64,000 nt of DNA. Source: Acidimicrobiia bacterium (lineage in GTDB: Bacteria > Actinomycetota > Acidimicrobiia > Acidimicrobiales > Poriferisodalaceae). The notes under the pieces were generated by a model. The model made no database searches. It was not told the origin of the DNA and was given only the letters and a program-made list of their open reading frames with translations. Below are positions 53,289 to 63,554 of the stretch, one piece after another. Location: assembly GCA_022821985.1 (NCBI GenBank), contig JAJECP010000035.1, forward strand, positions 124,001-188,000, in the 5' to 3' direction. Both the position numbers and the translations under genes were made by a program. Each line of letters begins with the position of its first letter. Position 1 is the first letter of the stretch.

Positions 53289-54482
53289 TCACCCGACCAG
53301 GTCTGCGATGCGGCTGATGCCTTCGGCCAGGTCGTCGAGCCCGAGAGCGAACGAGAAGCGCGCGTAGCCGGGGGCGCCGAAGGCCTCGCCGGGCACGAAG
53401 GCCACCTTCGCGTGCTCGAGCACGGCCGCCGCCAATTCGAGCGTGGTCGTGACTTCTGTGCCGCCGTAACGGCGCCCCAGCAGCCCTTCCATGTTGGGGA
53501 ATGCGTAGAACGCGCCTTCGGGCTCGGGACAGTCCACGCCCTCGATCGAGTTGAGCATCTCGGTGATGCGTTGGCGCCGCACGTCGAACGCCGAGCGCAT
53601 CATCGCGACCGCCTCGAGGTCGCCCGACACGGCCGCGAGAGCGGCGGCTTGAGCCACGTTGCAGACGTTGGACGTGGCATGGCTCTGCAGGTTGGTGGCG
53701 GCAGCGATCACGTCTGACGGCCCGGCCATCCACCCGACCCGCCAGCCCGTCATGGCGTAGGTCTTGGCTACGCCGTTGAGCACGACACAGCGGTCGGCGA
53801 TCTCGGGCACCAGCACGGGAAGCGAGTGGTGCTCGGCGTCGCCGTAGGTCAGGTGCTCGTAGATCTCGTCGGTGATCACCCACAGTCCGTGCTCGACGGC
53901 CCACTGGCCGATCGCCACGATCTCGTCGTGCGGGTAGATGGCTCCGGTCGGGTTCGACGGTGAGACGAACAGCAGGGCCTTGGTGCGGTCGGTTCGCGCC
54001 GCTTCGAGCTGTTCGACACTGACCCGGAAGCCCGACTCGATGCCGGCGAACACCTCCACCGGGACGCCTCCGAAGACGCGGATCGCTTCGGGATACGTCG
54101 TCCAGTAGGGCGCAGGCAGCAGCACTTCGTCGCCTGGGTCCACCAGCGCAGCCATGGTGTTGTAGACGGCTTGCTTGCCACCATTGGTGACCAGGAACTG
54201 GCTGGCATCCCAGTCGAGACCGCTGTCTCGCTTGGTCTTGGCTGCCAGAGCGGCTTTCAGCGCGGGTTGCCCCCCGGCGGGCGAATAGCGGTGATTGGCG
54301 ACATCGCGGCAAGCGGCGACCGCTGCGTCCACGATGTGGGGAGGGGTCGGGAAGTCGGGCTCGCCGGCGCCGAAGCCGATCACGTTCTCCCCCGCCGCCC
54401 GCAGCGCCTTGGCCTTGGCATCCACCGCCAGGGTTGCCGACGGCGCGATGCCCGCCAGCGCTGTGGAAACTCGATTGCTCAT
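53289..54482 (-). CDS. Aspartate/aromatic-type aminotransferase
   Basis: A 397-residue fold-type I PLP enzyme, class I subgroup gamma: [36 protein letters not shown], the PLP lysine in [16 protein letters not shown], and the C-terminal [18 protein letters not shown]. The ATG at 54482 has GGGAG upstream, giving [11 protein letters not shown]. It is probably an aspartate aminotransferase; substrate range cannot be fixed. It lies 1 nt from serA on the same strand and is divergent from serC. Confidence 0.9.
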   Translation of the reverse strand: MSNRVSTALAGIAPSATLAVDAKAKALRAAGENVIGFGAGEPDFPTPPHIVDAAVAACRDVANHRYSPAGGQPALKAALAAKTKRDSGLDWDASQFLVTNGGKQAVYNTMAALVDPGDEVLLPAPYWTTYPEAIRVFGGVPVEVFAGIESGFRVSVEQLEAARTDRTKALLFVSPSNPTGAIYPHDEIVAIGQWAVEHGLWVITDEIYEHLTYGDAEHHSLPVLVPEIADRCVVLNGVAKTYAMTGWRVGWMAGPSDVIAAATNLQSHATSNVCNVAQAAALAAVSGDLEAVAMMRSAFDVRRQRITEMLNSIEGVDCPEPEGAFYAFPNMEGLLGRRYGGTEVTTTLELAAAVLEHAKVAFVPGEAFGAPGYARFSFALGLDDLAEGISRIADLVG

Positions 54483-54619
54483 TGGGCGTCTCCCGTCTGC
54501 TCGACGCGCTGCCGCGAACGTCCGACAGTCTCGCCGCCAAGTCACGTTGCGCCACCATCGGCAACTTGTTGCGAAAATGTGGTTGTCGGCAGCACGGCCG
54601 GGCGCAATAGTGGCAGCCA

Positions 54620-55768
54620 ATGGCTGGCACTCCCCCATCGATTTCGATTCCCGCAGAACTGCGGCCTGCCGACGGGCGTTTTGGCTCCGGCCCGTCCAAG
54701 GTTCGACCCGAGGCCGTCAAGGCGCTCGAGGCTCGTGCACTCGACTACATGGGCACGTCGCATCGTCGCACTGGAGTGCGATCAGTGGTGGGTCGGCTGC
54801 GCGCAGCCATGACCGAGCTGTTCGGACTCAGCGACGGCTGGGAGGTGGTGCTGGGCAACGGCGGCAGCACCGGCTTCTGGGACGCAGCGGCTTTCTCTCT
54901 GATCGAGCGGCGCACCCAGCACCTGACCTTCGGCGAGTTCTCGGAGAAGTTCTCGGCAGTCACTGCTTCCGCCCCGCACCTAGACGACCCGGTGGTCATC
55001 ACAGCGCCGTACGGCAGCCACCCCGTGCCCGCGGCGGCGGATCCCGCCGAGGTCGACGTGTACGCGCTGACGCACAACGAAACGTCGACCGGCGTGGCGA
55101 TGCCGCTGACGCAGCCGCAACTTGACCCGTGCCGGCAAGGCGTGCCGCCGGCACTGGTCATGGTCGACGCCACCTCGGCGGCCGGAGCGATGACATGGGA
55201 TCCCCGCGATGTCGACTGCTACTACTTCGCTCCACAGAAGGCGTTCGCGGCCGATGGCGGGCTGTTCATCGCACTGTGCTCGCCGGCAGCCATTGAGCGG
55301 ATCGAGCGGATCGATGCTTCGGGTCGCTACAAGCCCGCCACGCTCGATTTGGCAATCGCCGCCCGCAATTCTCGCCAGGATCAGACCTACAACACGCCGG
55401 CGCTTGCCACGATCCTGCTGACGCTCGAGACCGCAGAGTGGATGCTCGACGGCGGTGGGCTCGGCTGGGCTGCGTCCCGCTCGGCCGCGTCGAGCGGCGC
55501 CGTGTACGGCTGGGCAGCAGAACGCGACTTTGCTGCGCCGTTCGTCGCGGACGAGGCCATGCGCTCCCCCGTCGTGTGCACCATCGACTTCGAGGGCGCC
55601 AGCGCTGACGACATTGCGGCCGCACTGCGCGCCAACGACATCATCGATACCGAGGGCTACCGCAAGCTGGGCCGCAACCAGCTGCGCATCGCTGCATTCC
55701 CTGCGATCGATCCGGCCGACGCCGAGGCGCTGACCGCATGCATCGACTACATCGTGGAGCGGCTCTAG
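54620..55768 (+). CDS. serC: Phosphoserine aminotransferase
   Basis: A 382-residue class V PLP enzyme of the actinobacterial SerC type: [54 protein letters not shown], and the PLP lysine in [13 protein letters not shown]. It converts 3-phosphohydroxypyruvate to phosphoserine, using the product of the divergently encoded SerA. The ATG start at 54620 gives the normal length. Confidence 0.95.
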   Translation: MAGTPPSISIPAELRPADGRFGSGPSKVRPEAVKALEARALDYMGTSHRRTGVRSVVGRLRAAMTELFGLSDGWEVVLGNGGSTGFWDAAAFSLIERRTQHLTFGEFSEKFSAVTASAPHLDDPVVITAPYGSHPVPAAADPAEVDVYALTHNETSTGVAMPLTQPQLDPCRQGVPPALVMVDATSAAGAMTWDPRDVDCYYFAPQKAFAADGGLFIALCSPAAIERIERIDASGRYKPATLDLAIAARNSRQDQTYNTPALATILLTLETAEWMLDGGGLGWAASRSAASSGAVYGWAAERDFAAPFVADEAMRSPVVCTIDFEGASADDIAAALRANDIIDTEGYRKLGRNQLRIAAFPAIDPADAEALTACIDYIVERL

Positions 55769-55811
55769 CTCCGCAACAACCAACCCAGCCGAAAGCCCGT
55801 AGAGCCGCTGC

Positions 55812-56330
55812 TCAGTTGCGAGTGACGAGGGTGCCTGCTGCCTTGTCGTGCCAGCCTTGGTAGACGCGATCCCACGTGGCACTGACGTAGCAGAGGATCG
55901 ACAGGAGCCAGCCCACCAAGGGAATGAGCGCGAGCAGTCCGGGAATCGCCCATCGGCCGAATGCCTTGCCCCACCCGGGCAGGCCGCCATGTGCAGCGTG
56001 GATCACTCTGATGCCGACTATCCGCTTGCCCAATGTGCGGCCCCACAGCGCGATCTGCACCACCTCGTAGCCGATACCGATAACGAGGCCGAGAAGGATG
56101 CCCGTCACATCGAAGCCCGAGAAGTCAGCCGCGTCGCCGGAACTCGACCCTGCGGCGAACACCAGGATCAGGACGAAACCAACTGCCACCACGATGATCG
56201 CGTCGAGCACGCGGGCGCCGAATCGAGCGCCGATTCGGGCCAACTCGACGGTCTCGCCGGATCCGAGTTCCGCCCAGCCAGTCCGTCGGTTTCCATCGTG
56301 GGATGGGGGCTCGCCGTAATCGCTCATCAA
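55812..56330 (-). CDS. RDD family membrane protein
   Basis: A 172-residue protein. It has the RDD motif region (RIGARFGARVLDAIIVVAVG), two further hydrophobic segments, the conserved GRTLGKRIVGIRVI and the C-terminal QGWHDKAAGTLV. RDD proteins are small three- to four-pass membrane proteins, some acting in ion exchange. The role here is unknown. The N-terminal ~30 residues are hydrophilic and cytoplasmic. Confidence 0.88.
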   Translation of the reverse strand: MMSDYGEPPSHDGNRRTGWAELGSGETVELARIGARFGARVLDAIIVVAVGFVLILVFAAGSSSGDAADFSGFDVTGILLGLVIGIGYEVVQIALWGRTLGKRIVGIRVIHAAHGGLPGWGKAFGRWAIPGLLALIPLVGWLLSILCYVSATWDRVYQGWHDKAAGTLVTRN

Positions 56331-56445
56331 TGGCCTCCGCCGTCGTGGATGCAGTCGACAGATTCGAGCGCGAACCTAGCGCGCTGCTGCACGAAGTCCG
56401 CAGCGCACTGCGGTAAGTACTCGCCACACAAAGCGTGCCGGCGCG

Positions 56446-57069
56446 CTAATTCTGCGCGGGGTCGTCGGGATAGTGGGCCAGCAGCCGGGCGGGCGGTGAC
56501 TGGCGCGCCAGCACGTCGTACCAGAGCGTGGTGGCATCGGCAGTCAGGTCGCCAGGCATCGAGTCGAACACCCACCAGCAGCCCGACTGCAGCTCGCCTC
56601 GCAACTGGCCGGGCCCCCACCCCGCGTGCCCGCCATAAATCCGGACGGCAACGACTGCGGAGTCCAGTTCGGCCGGATCGGCGGTGAGGTCGACCAGCCC
56701 GACCGTCCCGTTGACGGTGCGCCACACGCCGCCGGCCTCGGACGACTCGGCGCCCGAGCCTCGGGTCGGCAGTGATTCGCCAGCCGCGGGATCCATCGTT
56801 GCACCGAGCGCCAGCAGACCCTGCGGCTCCACCGGCCCGCCGAGCCCGACGGCCGCCTCCTCGGCGAAATGTGATGCCCAGCGCGGAACCGCGGCGACGC
56901 ACGAGATATCCGACACGCGGTTGATGACCACGCCCAACGTTCCCGCTTCCTGGTGCTCGATCACGAACACGACCGTGCGATCGAAGTTGGGATCCACCAG
57001 ACGCGGCGTCGCCACGAGCAGGTCACCCGCAGCGGGCACCCGCACCGGCGTTACGACAACGTCGACCAC
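56446..57069 (-). CDS. YqgE/AlgH family protein
   Basis: A 207-residue UPF0301 protein: GDLLVATPRLVDPNFDRTVV, EAGTLGVVINRVSD, LGGPVEPQGLLALG, and GHAGWGPGQLRGELQSGCWW. These are the family's four conserved blocks. A Ser/Gly/Glu-rich insert (ESLPTRGSGAESSEAGG) near residue 110 looks like a flexible loop. Function is not established. Confidence 0.92.
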   Translation of the reverse strand: MVDVVVTPVRVPAAGDLLVATPRLVDPNFDRTVVFVIEHQEAGTLGVVINRVSDISCVAAVPRWASHFAEEAAVGLGGPVEPQGLLALGATMDPAAGESLPTRGSGAESSEAGGVWRTVNGTVGLVDLTADPAELDSAVVAVRIYGGHAGWGPGQLRGELQSGCWWVFDSMPGDLTADATTLWYDVLARQSPPARLLAHYPDDPAQN

Positions 57070-57148
57070 GCCCCGATTCTGCCACTGCGCTGCTGCGTCT
57101 CAGGTGCCCCGAACTGGGCGCGCCGTCGAGCGCGAGATGCTCAGAGGC

Positions 57149-58186
57149 TCAGGAGACAGCGCCGCCCGAGGCCGCGGTGACATCCTGGCGGCCCGCGGTG
57201 ATCCACGGCATCATCGCCCGCAACTCCGCGCCGACCTGCTCGATGGGGTGCTGCTTGCCTTCCTCGACCATCCGGCGGTAGTTGGGCAACCCGTTGCGGT
57301 TCTCGTCGATCCACTCCCGGGCGAAGCTGCCGTCCTGGATCTCCGCCAAGATGCGCTTCATCTCCGCTCGTGTCTCGTCGGTGATGATGCGCGCGCCACG
57401 GGTCATGTCGCCGTACTCGGCTGTTGTCGAGATGGAGTAGCGCATGCCCGAGATGCCGGCCTCGTAGATGAAGTCGACGATCAACTTCACCTCGTGCAGC
57501 GTCTCGAAGTAGGCCGACTCGGGCTGGTAGCCGGCCTCCACCAGCGTCTCGTAACCGGCCCGGATCAGCTCGGTGAGGCCGCCGCAGAGCACCACCTGCT
57601 CACCGAACAGGTCAGTCTCGGTTTCCTCGGCAAACGTGGTGGTGAGCACTCCACCCCGTGTGCCGCCGATGCCCTTTGCATAGGCCAGCGCGTCGGCCAG
57701 CGCACGTCCGCTGGCGTCCTGGTGAATCGCGACGAGCGCCGGAACGCCGCCGCCCTCGACGTAGGTGCGCCGCACGTTGTGGCCCGGTCCCTTGGGGGCG
57801 ATCATCCACACGTCCACGTCGGCAGGCGGGCTGATCTGGCCGAAGTGGATGTTGAAGCCATGCGAGAAGGCAACGGCATTGCCCGGTTGCAGATTCGGCG
57901 CGATCGAATCCTCGTAGATGCCGGCCTGGTCGGTATCGGGCAGCGCCATCATGATGATGTCGGCCTCGGCGGCGGCGCCTGCGACATCGGCGACGCGCAG
58001 GCCCTCGGCCTCGGCCTTGGCACGAGACGACGAGCCTTCCCGCAGCCCCACCACGACGTCCACACCGCTGTCGCGCAAGTTCAGGGCGTGAGCGTGACCC
58101 TGCGAGCCATAACCCATGACCGCCACAGTGCGGCCAGCGAGCTGGCTGAGGTCTGCGTCTTCTTCGTAATAGATGGTCGCGGGCAT
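57149..58186 (-). CDS. ilvC: Ketol-acid reductoisomerase
   Basis: A 345-residue class I KARI. It has the Rossmann motif [59 protein letters not shown] (metal Asp and Glu) and [17 protein letters not shown]. The loop after GYGSQG, with the downstream VGLREGSSS, suggests NADPH preference. It converts acetolactate to dihydroxyvalerate and is third in ilvBNC, 46 nt after ilvN. Confidence 0.96.
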   Translation of the reverse strand: MPATIYYEEDADLSQLAGRTVAVMGYGSQGHAHALNLRDSGVDVVVGLREGSSSRAKAEAEGLRVADVAGAAAEADIIMMALPDTDQAGIYEDSIAPNLQPGNAVAFSHGFNIHFGQISPPADVDVWMIAPKGPGHNVRRTYVEGGGVPALVAIHQDASGRALADALAYAKGIGGTRGGVLTTTFAEETETDLFGEQVVLCGGLTELIRAGYETLVEAGYQPESAYFETLHEVKLIVDFIYEAGISGMRYSISTTAEYGDMTRGARIITDETRAEMKRILAEIQDGSFAREWIDENRNGLPNYRRMVEEGKQHPIEQVGAELRAMMPWITAGRQDVTAASGGAVS

Positions 58187-58232
58187 CCTGGTAGTTCCTC
58201 TCGGAGTCAGCGTTGGCGGGAGTCTGCCAGTC

Positions 58233-58817
58233 TCAGGCGGTCATGCCGACGGCAGGCTCATCGGCATCGAGCGCACGCAGCGCGATGCGGCCGGTGCGCT
58301 GCAGCACGTGCAGGCCGAACGGACGCAGCTGACGCTCGCACCGATCGAGCCGGTCTGGATGGGCGCTCACGCTCACAATGGCCTCGCCATCGGCGTGATC
58401 GAGCACTTCCCCGCCGTATTCGGAGATCACATCGACGACCGCCTCGAGATCGACGGCGCCGACGCGGGCCAGCATCAGCTCCCGTTCGAGCGAATCGGAC
58501 GGGTGCAGCTCGCTGATGTTGATGACGTTGACGAGCTTGTCGAGCTGTTTCGCGATCTGGTTGACGTCGGTGTTGTGGACGTCGACCACGATCGTGATGC
58601 GGCTGTAGGACGGATCAGCCGTCGGGGCCACTGCCAGCGAGAAGATGTTGAAGCCACGCCGGCTGAACAGCCCGGCGATCCGCGCAAGAACGCCGAACTT
58701 GTTCTCCACGATGGCCGCAAAGATGTGCAGGTCGGGTTCCTGCGGCAGGCTCACCACCGCCGATTCCTCAGGGGACAGGTTCGTGCCCTGCGGGCCGCTC
58801 ACGACGGCCTGCCACAT
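58233..58817 (-). CDS. ilvN: Acetolactate synthase small (regulatory) subunit
   Basis: A 194-residue subunit with an N-terminal ACT domain ([39 protein letters not shown], the NKFGVL motif for valine feedback) and the ALS_ss_C domain ([20 protein letters not shown]). The ATG at 58817 gives an N-terminal extension of about 30 residues before the ACT core. This start lies in a 30-bp tandem duplication at the ilvB-ilvN junction, so an internal start is also possible. Confidence 0.93.
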   Translation of the reverse strand: MWQAVVSGPQGTNLSPEESAVVSLPQEPDLHIFAAIVENKFGVLARIAGLFSRRGFNIFSLAVAPTADPSYSRITIVVDVHNTDVNQIAKQLDKLVNVINISELHPSDSLERELMLARVGAVDLEAVVDVISEYGGEVLDHADGEAIVSVSAHPDRLDRCERQLRPFGLHVLQRTGRIALRALDADEPAVGMTA

Positions 58818-58867
58818 TGCGCGCCGCTCACGACGGCACTACTGCATTGCGCGCCGCTCACGACGGC
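58794..58867. repeat. Tandem ~30-bp repeat across the ilvB-ilvN junction
   Basis: GCCGCTCACGACGGC occurs at 58794-58808, 58823-58837 and 58853-58867. The longer 23-bp CATTGCGCGCCGCTCACGAC-GGC is exact at 58815-58837 and 58845-58867, a 30-bp period. The array covers the ilvB stop, the 40-bp gap and the ilvN start. Confidence 0.85.
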
Positions 58868-60612
58868 GCGCTGCCCTTCAGGGCCGCGTCGGCGTCGCCC
58901 TCGGGACCGAGGATGATGTCGTCGTTGGAACCTCCGGCCGGCACCATTGGATACACCTTCTCCTCGGTGTCGACGCGGAAGTCGATCACCACCGGACGGT
59001 CGTTGACAGCGTTCGCCTTGGTGATGGCAGGAACGACTTCCTCCGCTGATTCCACCCGGATGCCGACGCAGCCCATCGCCTCGGCCCAGCCGACGTAATC
59101 GGGGTGGTCGGCGCTGAGATACACCTCGCTGTAGCGCTCGGCGTAGAAGAGCTCCTGCCACTGGCGAACCATGCCCAAGTAGGCGTTGTTGAGGATGCCC
59201 ACCTTCACGGGGATGTTCTCTGCACTGGCGGAGATCAACTCCTGTGCGGTCATCTGGAAACAGCCGTCACCATCGATTGCCCACACCGTTCGATCCGGTC
59301 GGCCCACCTTGGCACCGATAGCCGCAGGCACGGCGAATCCCATGGTCCCCAGACCGCCTGAGTTCACCCAGGTGTAGGGGTGGTCGAACTGCCAGAACTG
59401 GCTGGCCCACATCTGGTGCTGGCCCACGCCCGCCACGACGATCGTGTCGTCGGGAGTGTGATCACGCAGCTGCTCCACCACGTACTGCGGCTTGAGCGGG
59501 TGGCCGCTCGACGGCTGGTCATAGCTCAGGGGGTACTGCTCCTGCCAGCCTGAGACTGTCGACTTCCACACAGATCGATCCGCCATCGCATCGGTGACGG
59601 CGCTGCCGTCGCCGGGGCGCAGCACTTCGATCAGCGCTTCGATCGCCACCTTGGCATCTCCGGCGATCGGCACATCAGGCACCCGCACCTTGCCGTGCTC
59701 GGCCGGGTCGATATCGACGTGAATGACCTTGGCACCCGGAGCGAAATGCGCGGGGTTGCCTGTGACCCGGTCATCGAAGCGCGCTCCGAGGTTGATCAGC
59801 AGGTCGGCCTGCTGCATCGCCGTCACTGCGGTGTAGTTGCCGTGCATGCCCGGCATCCCGAGGCAGAGCGGGTGACGGTCGGGGAACACACCGCGCGCCA
59901 TCAAGGTGGTCACCACGTGGATCTCGCACATCTCGGCGAGCTCCCGCAGCGCTTCCGCCGCTCGGGCCTTCAGCAGTCCGCCGCCGGCGTAGATGACCGG
60001 ACGCTCCGCCGTGCGGATGAGCCGGGCAGCTTCGGCAATGGCGGCCGGGTCGATCTCGCGGCGGGGCCGGTAGCCGGGCAGGTCGACGCCGTCTGGCCAG
60101 TACCAGTCCATCGTCGCGTTGCTGACGTCCTTGGGCAGGTCGATCAGCACCGGGCCCGGACGCCCGGTCGTGGCGATGTGAAATGCCTCGGCCACGATGC
60201 GCGGGATGTCGGCCGGGTCGGTCACGAGGTAGTTGTGCTTGGTGACCGCCATGGTGATGCCGGTGGTGTCGCACTCCTGGAAGGCGTCGGAGCCGATGGC
60301 CGACATTGCGACCTGGCCGGTCACGACGACCATCGGGATCGAGTCCATGAAGGCGTCGCACAGCGGTGTCACGATGTTCGTGGCTGCAGGCCCGCTCGTG
60401 ACCATCGCCACGCCCGGCTTGCCCGTGACGTGCGCGTAGCCCTGCGCCATATGGCCGGCGCCTTGTTCATGGCGCACGAGGACGTGGCGGATCGGTGAGT
60501 CGAGCACGGGGTCGTAGACCGGGAGGATTGCCCCGCCGGGCAGGCCGAACATGACTTCGACGCCACTCATCTCCAGGCTTCGCATCAGTGCCTGAGCGCC
60601 TGTGAGCTCCAT
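58858..60612 (-). CDS. ilvB: Acetolactate synthase large (catalytic) subunit
   Basis: A 584-residue ThDP enzyme. It has the catalytic Glu49 in [28 protein letters not shown], the FAD-binding middle domain ([13 protein letters not shown]), and the ThDP motif [12 protein letters not shown] ending in [12 protein letters not shown]. It makes acetolactate or acetohydroxybutyrate. The ATG at 60612 has AGGAG 8 nt upstream and lies just behind the attenuator-like terminator, so expression probably responds to branched-chain amino acids. Confidence 0.96.
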   Translation of the reverse strand: MELTGAQALMRSLEMSGVEVMFGLPGGAILPVYDPVLDSPIRHVLVRHEQGAGHMAQGYAHVTGKPGVAMVTSGPAATNIVTPLCDAFMDSIPMVVVTGQVAMSAIGSDAFQECDTTGITMAVTKHNYLVTDPADIPRIVAEAFHIATTGRPGPVLIDLPKDVSNATMDWYWPDGVDLPGYRPRREIDPAAIAEAARLIRTAERPVIYAGGGLLKARAAEALRELAEMCEIHVVTTLMARGVFPDRHPLCLGMPGMHGNYTAVTAMQQADLLINLGARFDDRVTGNPAHFAPGAKVIHVDIDPAEHGKVRVPDVPIAGDAKVAIEALIEVLRPGDGSAVTDAMADRSVWKSTVSGWQEQYPLSYDQPSSGHPLKPQYVVEQLRDHTPDDTIVVAGVGQHQMWASQFWQFDHPYTWVNSGGLGTMGFAVPAAIGAKVGRPDRTVWAIDGDGCFQMTAQELISASAENIPVKVGILNNAYLGMVRQWQELFYAERYSEVYLSADHPDYVGWAEAMGCVGIRVESAEEVVPAITKANAVNDRPVVIDFRVDTEEKVYPMVPAGGSNDDIILGPEGDADAALKGSAPS

Positions 60613-60764
60613 GAAGATTCTCCTGAAACAAAAAAGCCCCCCGAGCGGGAGGCAGGGCGAGCGCGGACGAAACGGCTCGCCTAGATGAGTACCCCTCCTG
60701 TCGCGCCGCGCCTCGCAGGCTCGGCCGGGCAGCCGGTTCGGCGTGCTGACGCGCTCACCGGCAC
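60613..60764 (-). promoter_or_regulatory. ilvB leader: putative leader peptide, pause hairpin and attenuator terminator
   Basis: On the minus strand a GTG at 60764 opens a 27-codon ORF ending in consecutive GTA-CTC-ATC codons (Val-Leu-Ile, 60692-60684) and TAG at 60683-60681. A hairpin follows at once (GGCGAGC/GCTCGCC, 60681-60675 with 60662-60656). Next comes an intrinsic terminator: GCCTCCC (60653-60647), loop GCTC, GGGGGGC (60642-60636) and six T residues (60635-60630). The ilvB Shine-Dalgarno site and start lie about 17 nt beyond. The arrangement is that of ribosome-mediated transcription attenuation. An antiterminator pairing was not clear by eye. Confidence 0.75.
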
Positions 60765-60833
60765 ATTCTGTCGTGCCGTTCCGGCGGCCACAACCTCAGA
60801 GGCGGCGCCGGTGGGCGGGCGTACATTGGCCGG

Positions 60834-62186
60834 GTGCGGGGTGGACGGCTGTTCAGCATTGCCACCTGCGCTGCGGCCATCGCTGCCGGGGCGCTGGCAG
60901 TGGGGTGTTCTGACATCGGGATCGACGAGGGCGCCGGCCCCGCCATCGGCAGTCCAGACGGCGCGGGCAGCGCTGCGACAAGCGAGCCTGCGACCACCCT
61001 GCCGCTGACGCAGACGCCCGAGTACATCGCATCAAACACACCATGTCCGCAGGGGCTGACCGAATTGGGCGCAACACCGCTGGGAGAGGCGGCGCCCGCG
61101 CGTTCCGTGACGCTGGTGCCGTATATCGATCTGGCTGAGGCGACGGTGATGGTCTTCGACAGCGCCGGTGCAGCAGACGGCGGTTTCGTGGGCGATCGCA
61201 GGGGACGCATCTGGCGATTTGCACCAAACTTCGCAGCGCAAGCCGGCCGCGACTTCGGTGCGGTCATCAGCGCGGAACCCGTTGCCGATTTCTCCTCGAA
61301 TACGGCGGCCGAGCACGACCAAGGCTTGGTGGGCATGACGCTGGGCCCCGACGGGCGGCTGTGGATCAACCGCACCGACCGCCACGGGTCGAGCGTGCTC
61401 ACCGTGCTCACGCCGAGCGCGGATCGAACGACGCTGGAGAACCTGTACGCCGATGTGCTGGAGGTGAAGCAGACCAATGCACAGCACAACGGCGGTGACC
61501 TGCTGTTCGATCCGGATGGGCTGCTCTACGTGTCGTTCGGTGACGGCGGCGGCCTCGGCGATCCGCGCCATCACGGTCAGAATCTCGCTACCCCGCTCGG
61601 GGCTGTGCTGCGATTCGCCGTCGAAGGAGGCAACAGCGCCGATCCAGGCGACTGGCGCTTGATACCGGCGCCCGGCAACCCCGACCTCGGACCCGGCAGC
61701 GATCCGCACATCTGGGCCTACGGGGCGCGCAACCCGTTCCGCATGTCGCTCGACGAGGCGACCAGCACTCTGTGGATCTCCGATGTCGGACAGCAGTGCA
61801 TGGAAGAGGTCACGGTGCTCGGCCTCGATGAGGGCGGCGCCAACCTGGGCTGGAATGCCTACGAAGGCAGCCGGCGATTCGTGGGCGACGAGCTCGCCAA
61901 CCACCGGCCGCCCGATCTGGAGTACCGGCATGGGCGGGGTCTGTGCGCCGTCATCGGGGGCCACGTCTACCGGGGCGGCCAACTCGACTGGCTGGCCAGC
62001 CGCTATGTCTTCGCCGATCTCTGCGGGGGTGACATCTACGCGGCGGCGGTGACGCCCGGCACGCAGCCCGACGACGTCTGGCACCTAGGCGTGAGCACGC
62101 CCCGACCGGTCGGGTTCGCGGTAGACGCAGCGGGCGAGCTCTACGTGATCGACATGGAAATCGGCGTGTGGCGCCTGACCGGATGA
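60834..62186 (+). CDS. PQQ-dependent sugar dehydrogenase-like lipoprotein
   Basis: A 450-residue exported lipoprotein (GTG start 60834; signal RLFSIATCAAAIAAGALAVG with the lipid Cys at about 25). It has the six-bladed beta-propeller pattern of soluble glucose/sorbosone dehydrogenases: DQGLVGMTLGPDGRLWI, HNGGDLLFDPDGLLYVSFGD, WAYGARNPFRMSLDEATSTL, and DVGQQCMEEVTVL. PQQ binding is usual for the family but was not verified residue by residue. It is divergent from ilvB. Confidence 0.85.
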   Translation: MRGGRLFSIATCAAAIAAGALAVGCSDIGIDEGAGPAIGSPDGAGSAATSEPATTLPLTQTPEYIASNTPCPQGLTELGATPLGEAAPARSVTLVPYIDLAEATVMVFDSAGAADGGFVGDRRGRIWRFAPNFAAQAGRDFGAVISAEPVADFSSNTAAEHDQGLVGMTLGPDGRLWINRTDRHGSSVLTVLTPSADRTTLENLYADVLEVKQTNAQHNGGDLLFDPDGLLYVSFGDGGGLGDPRHHGQNLATPLGAVLRFAVEGGNSADPGDWRLIPAPGNPDLGPGSDPHIWAYGARNPFRMSLDEATSTLWISDVGQQCMEEVTVLGLDEGGANLGWNAYEGSRRFVGDELANHRPPDLEYRHGRGLCAVIGGHVYRGGQLDWLASRYVFADLCGGDIYAAAVTPGTQPDDVWHLGVSTPRPVGFAVDAAGELYVIDMEIGVWRLTG

Positions 62187-62220
62187 CGCACGCAGCACCT
62201 GCCGGATCCGGGACGTAGCC

Positions 62221-63531
62221 GTGTTTCGACGCACGGTCTACGACCGTGAGATCCTGCTGCTCGCGGTGCCGGCGTTCGGGGCGCTGATCGCCGAGCCGCT
62301 GTATGTGCTCACCGACAGGGCGATCGTCGGGAGGCTCGGCACGCCCGAACTCGCCGGGCTTGCGATCGCCTCCGCCATCCTGCTCAGTGCTCACGCAATT
62401 CTGATCTTCCTCGCCTACGGCACAACCGGCCTCGTCGGCCGGCTGGTGGGCGCCGGATCGCTGCGTCGAGCAGCCGAACAGGGCATCGCCGGCATGTGGC
62501 TGTCGATCGGGTTGGGCGTGGTGTTCAGCCTGGGCATGTGGGCCGGCTCGGGCTATCTCGTCGGCGTGTTCGACCCGACCCCCGAAGTCGCTGATCACGC
62601 GCTCACGTACCTGAGGATCAGCCTCATCGGCTTTACCGCGTTGCTGGCGGGCATGGCGGCCACGGGTTACCTGCGGGGCACCCAGGACACGGTCACCCCC
62701 CTCGTGATCGCCGTCGCTTCAGCGGCAGGGAACTTGCTCATCGAACTCGTGCTGGTGTTCGAGCTCGACATGGGCATCGCCGGCGCGGCATGGTCAACGG
62801 TGATCGCGCAGTGGGGTGCCGCCGTGGCGTTCGCCGTCGCCGTCCATCGCCACGTTCGGGCAGTCGGCGCGAGGCTGCGGCTCGTTGCTACCGCGGCGTG
62901 GCGTTACGCCCGTGTCGGGGCGCAGATGTTCGTGCGCACGGCATCGTTGCGGGGCGCGTTCGTGCTGGCTGCAGTGTTCGCTTCCCGTATCGGCACCACC
63001 GAGGTGGCATCGCACGAGATCGGCGTGCAGATCTGGTCGTTCTTCTCGCTCGCCCTCGACGCAGTGGCTATTGCGGGTCAGGCCATGGTCGCAAAGGAAC
63101 TCGGCGCCAGCCGACCCGACGTGGCTCGCGCAGCCAGCGTCCGCATGATCGGCATGAGCATCCAGCTCAGCGCGGTATTCGGGCTGGCACTCGTGCTGCT
63201 GCGTGGACCGCTGGCATCGATCTTCAGCAACGACCCTGCTGTCGTCGCGCTCAGCGGCTTCATCCTGCTGTTCGTGGCCGTCGCGCAGCCCATCAATGCC
63301 GCCGCCTTCGCCTTCGACGGCATCTTCATTGGCGCCGGCGACTTGGGCTTTCTGGCACGGGCGATGGCCGGTGCAGCGGCGGGTTTCGCGATCGTCGGCG
63401 GCGCGGTGCGCATCTTCGATCTGGGCATCGGCTGGCTGTGGGTGGCGCTCACCCTGTTCATGTTCTTCCGCGCTGCGCCGCAGTGGATTCGCTTCCGGGG
63501 CGATGCCTGGCTGCGCACCGGGGAAGGCTGA
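62221..63531 (+). CDS. MATE family efflux transporter
   Basis: A 436-residue polytopic membrane protein of the DinF-type MATE family. The GTG start begins VFRRTVYDREILLLAVPAFG, followed by AEPLYVLTDRAIVGRLGTPELAG, the signature region of the first helices, and the internal repeat AFVLAAVFASRIGTTEVASHE in the second half. About 12 hydrophobic segments are visible. It should extrude organic cations or drugs by Na+ or H+ antiport. It follows the dehydrogenase gene by 34 nt on the same strand. Confidence 0.9.
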   Translation: MFRRTVYDREILLLAVPAFGALIAEPLYVLTDRAIVGRLGTPELAGLAIASAILLSAHAILIFLAYGTTGLVGRLVGAGSLRRAAEQGIAGMWLSIGLGVVFSLGMWAGSGYLVGVFDPTPEVADHALTYLRISLIGFTALLAGMAATGYLRGTQDTVTPLVIAVASAAGNLLIELVLVFELDMGIAGAAWSTVIAQWGAAVAFAVAVHRHVRAVGARLRLVATAAWRYARVGAQMFVRTASLRGAFVLAAVFASRIGTTEVASHEIGVQIWSFFSLALDAVAIAGQAMVAKELGASRPDVARAASVRMIGMSIQLSAVFGLALVLLRGPLASIFSNDPAVVALSGFILLFVAVAQPINAAAFAFDGIFIGAGDLGFLARAMAGAAAGFAIVGGAVRIFDLGIGWLWVALTLFMFFRAAPQWIRFRGDAWLRTGEG

Positions 63532-63554
63532 GCGCGAGAGGCGCGCAGCGCGAA

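Noticed and set aside
53068-54720. Long minus-strand frame of about 550 codons over the aminotransferase and serA
   Set aside because: The real genes are in the other minus-strand frames with full PLP and NAD-binding motifs.
56684-58516. Plus-strand open frame of about 610 codons opposite ilvC and yqgE
   Set aside because: Shadow of ilvC and of the YqgE gene; no domain similarity.
60613-60764. T-box riboswitch upstream of ilvB
   Set aside because: No T-box bulge or specifier-loop pattern was found; the short ORF with Val-Leu-Ile codons before a terminator explains the leader better.
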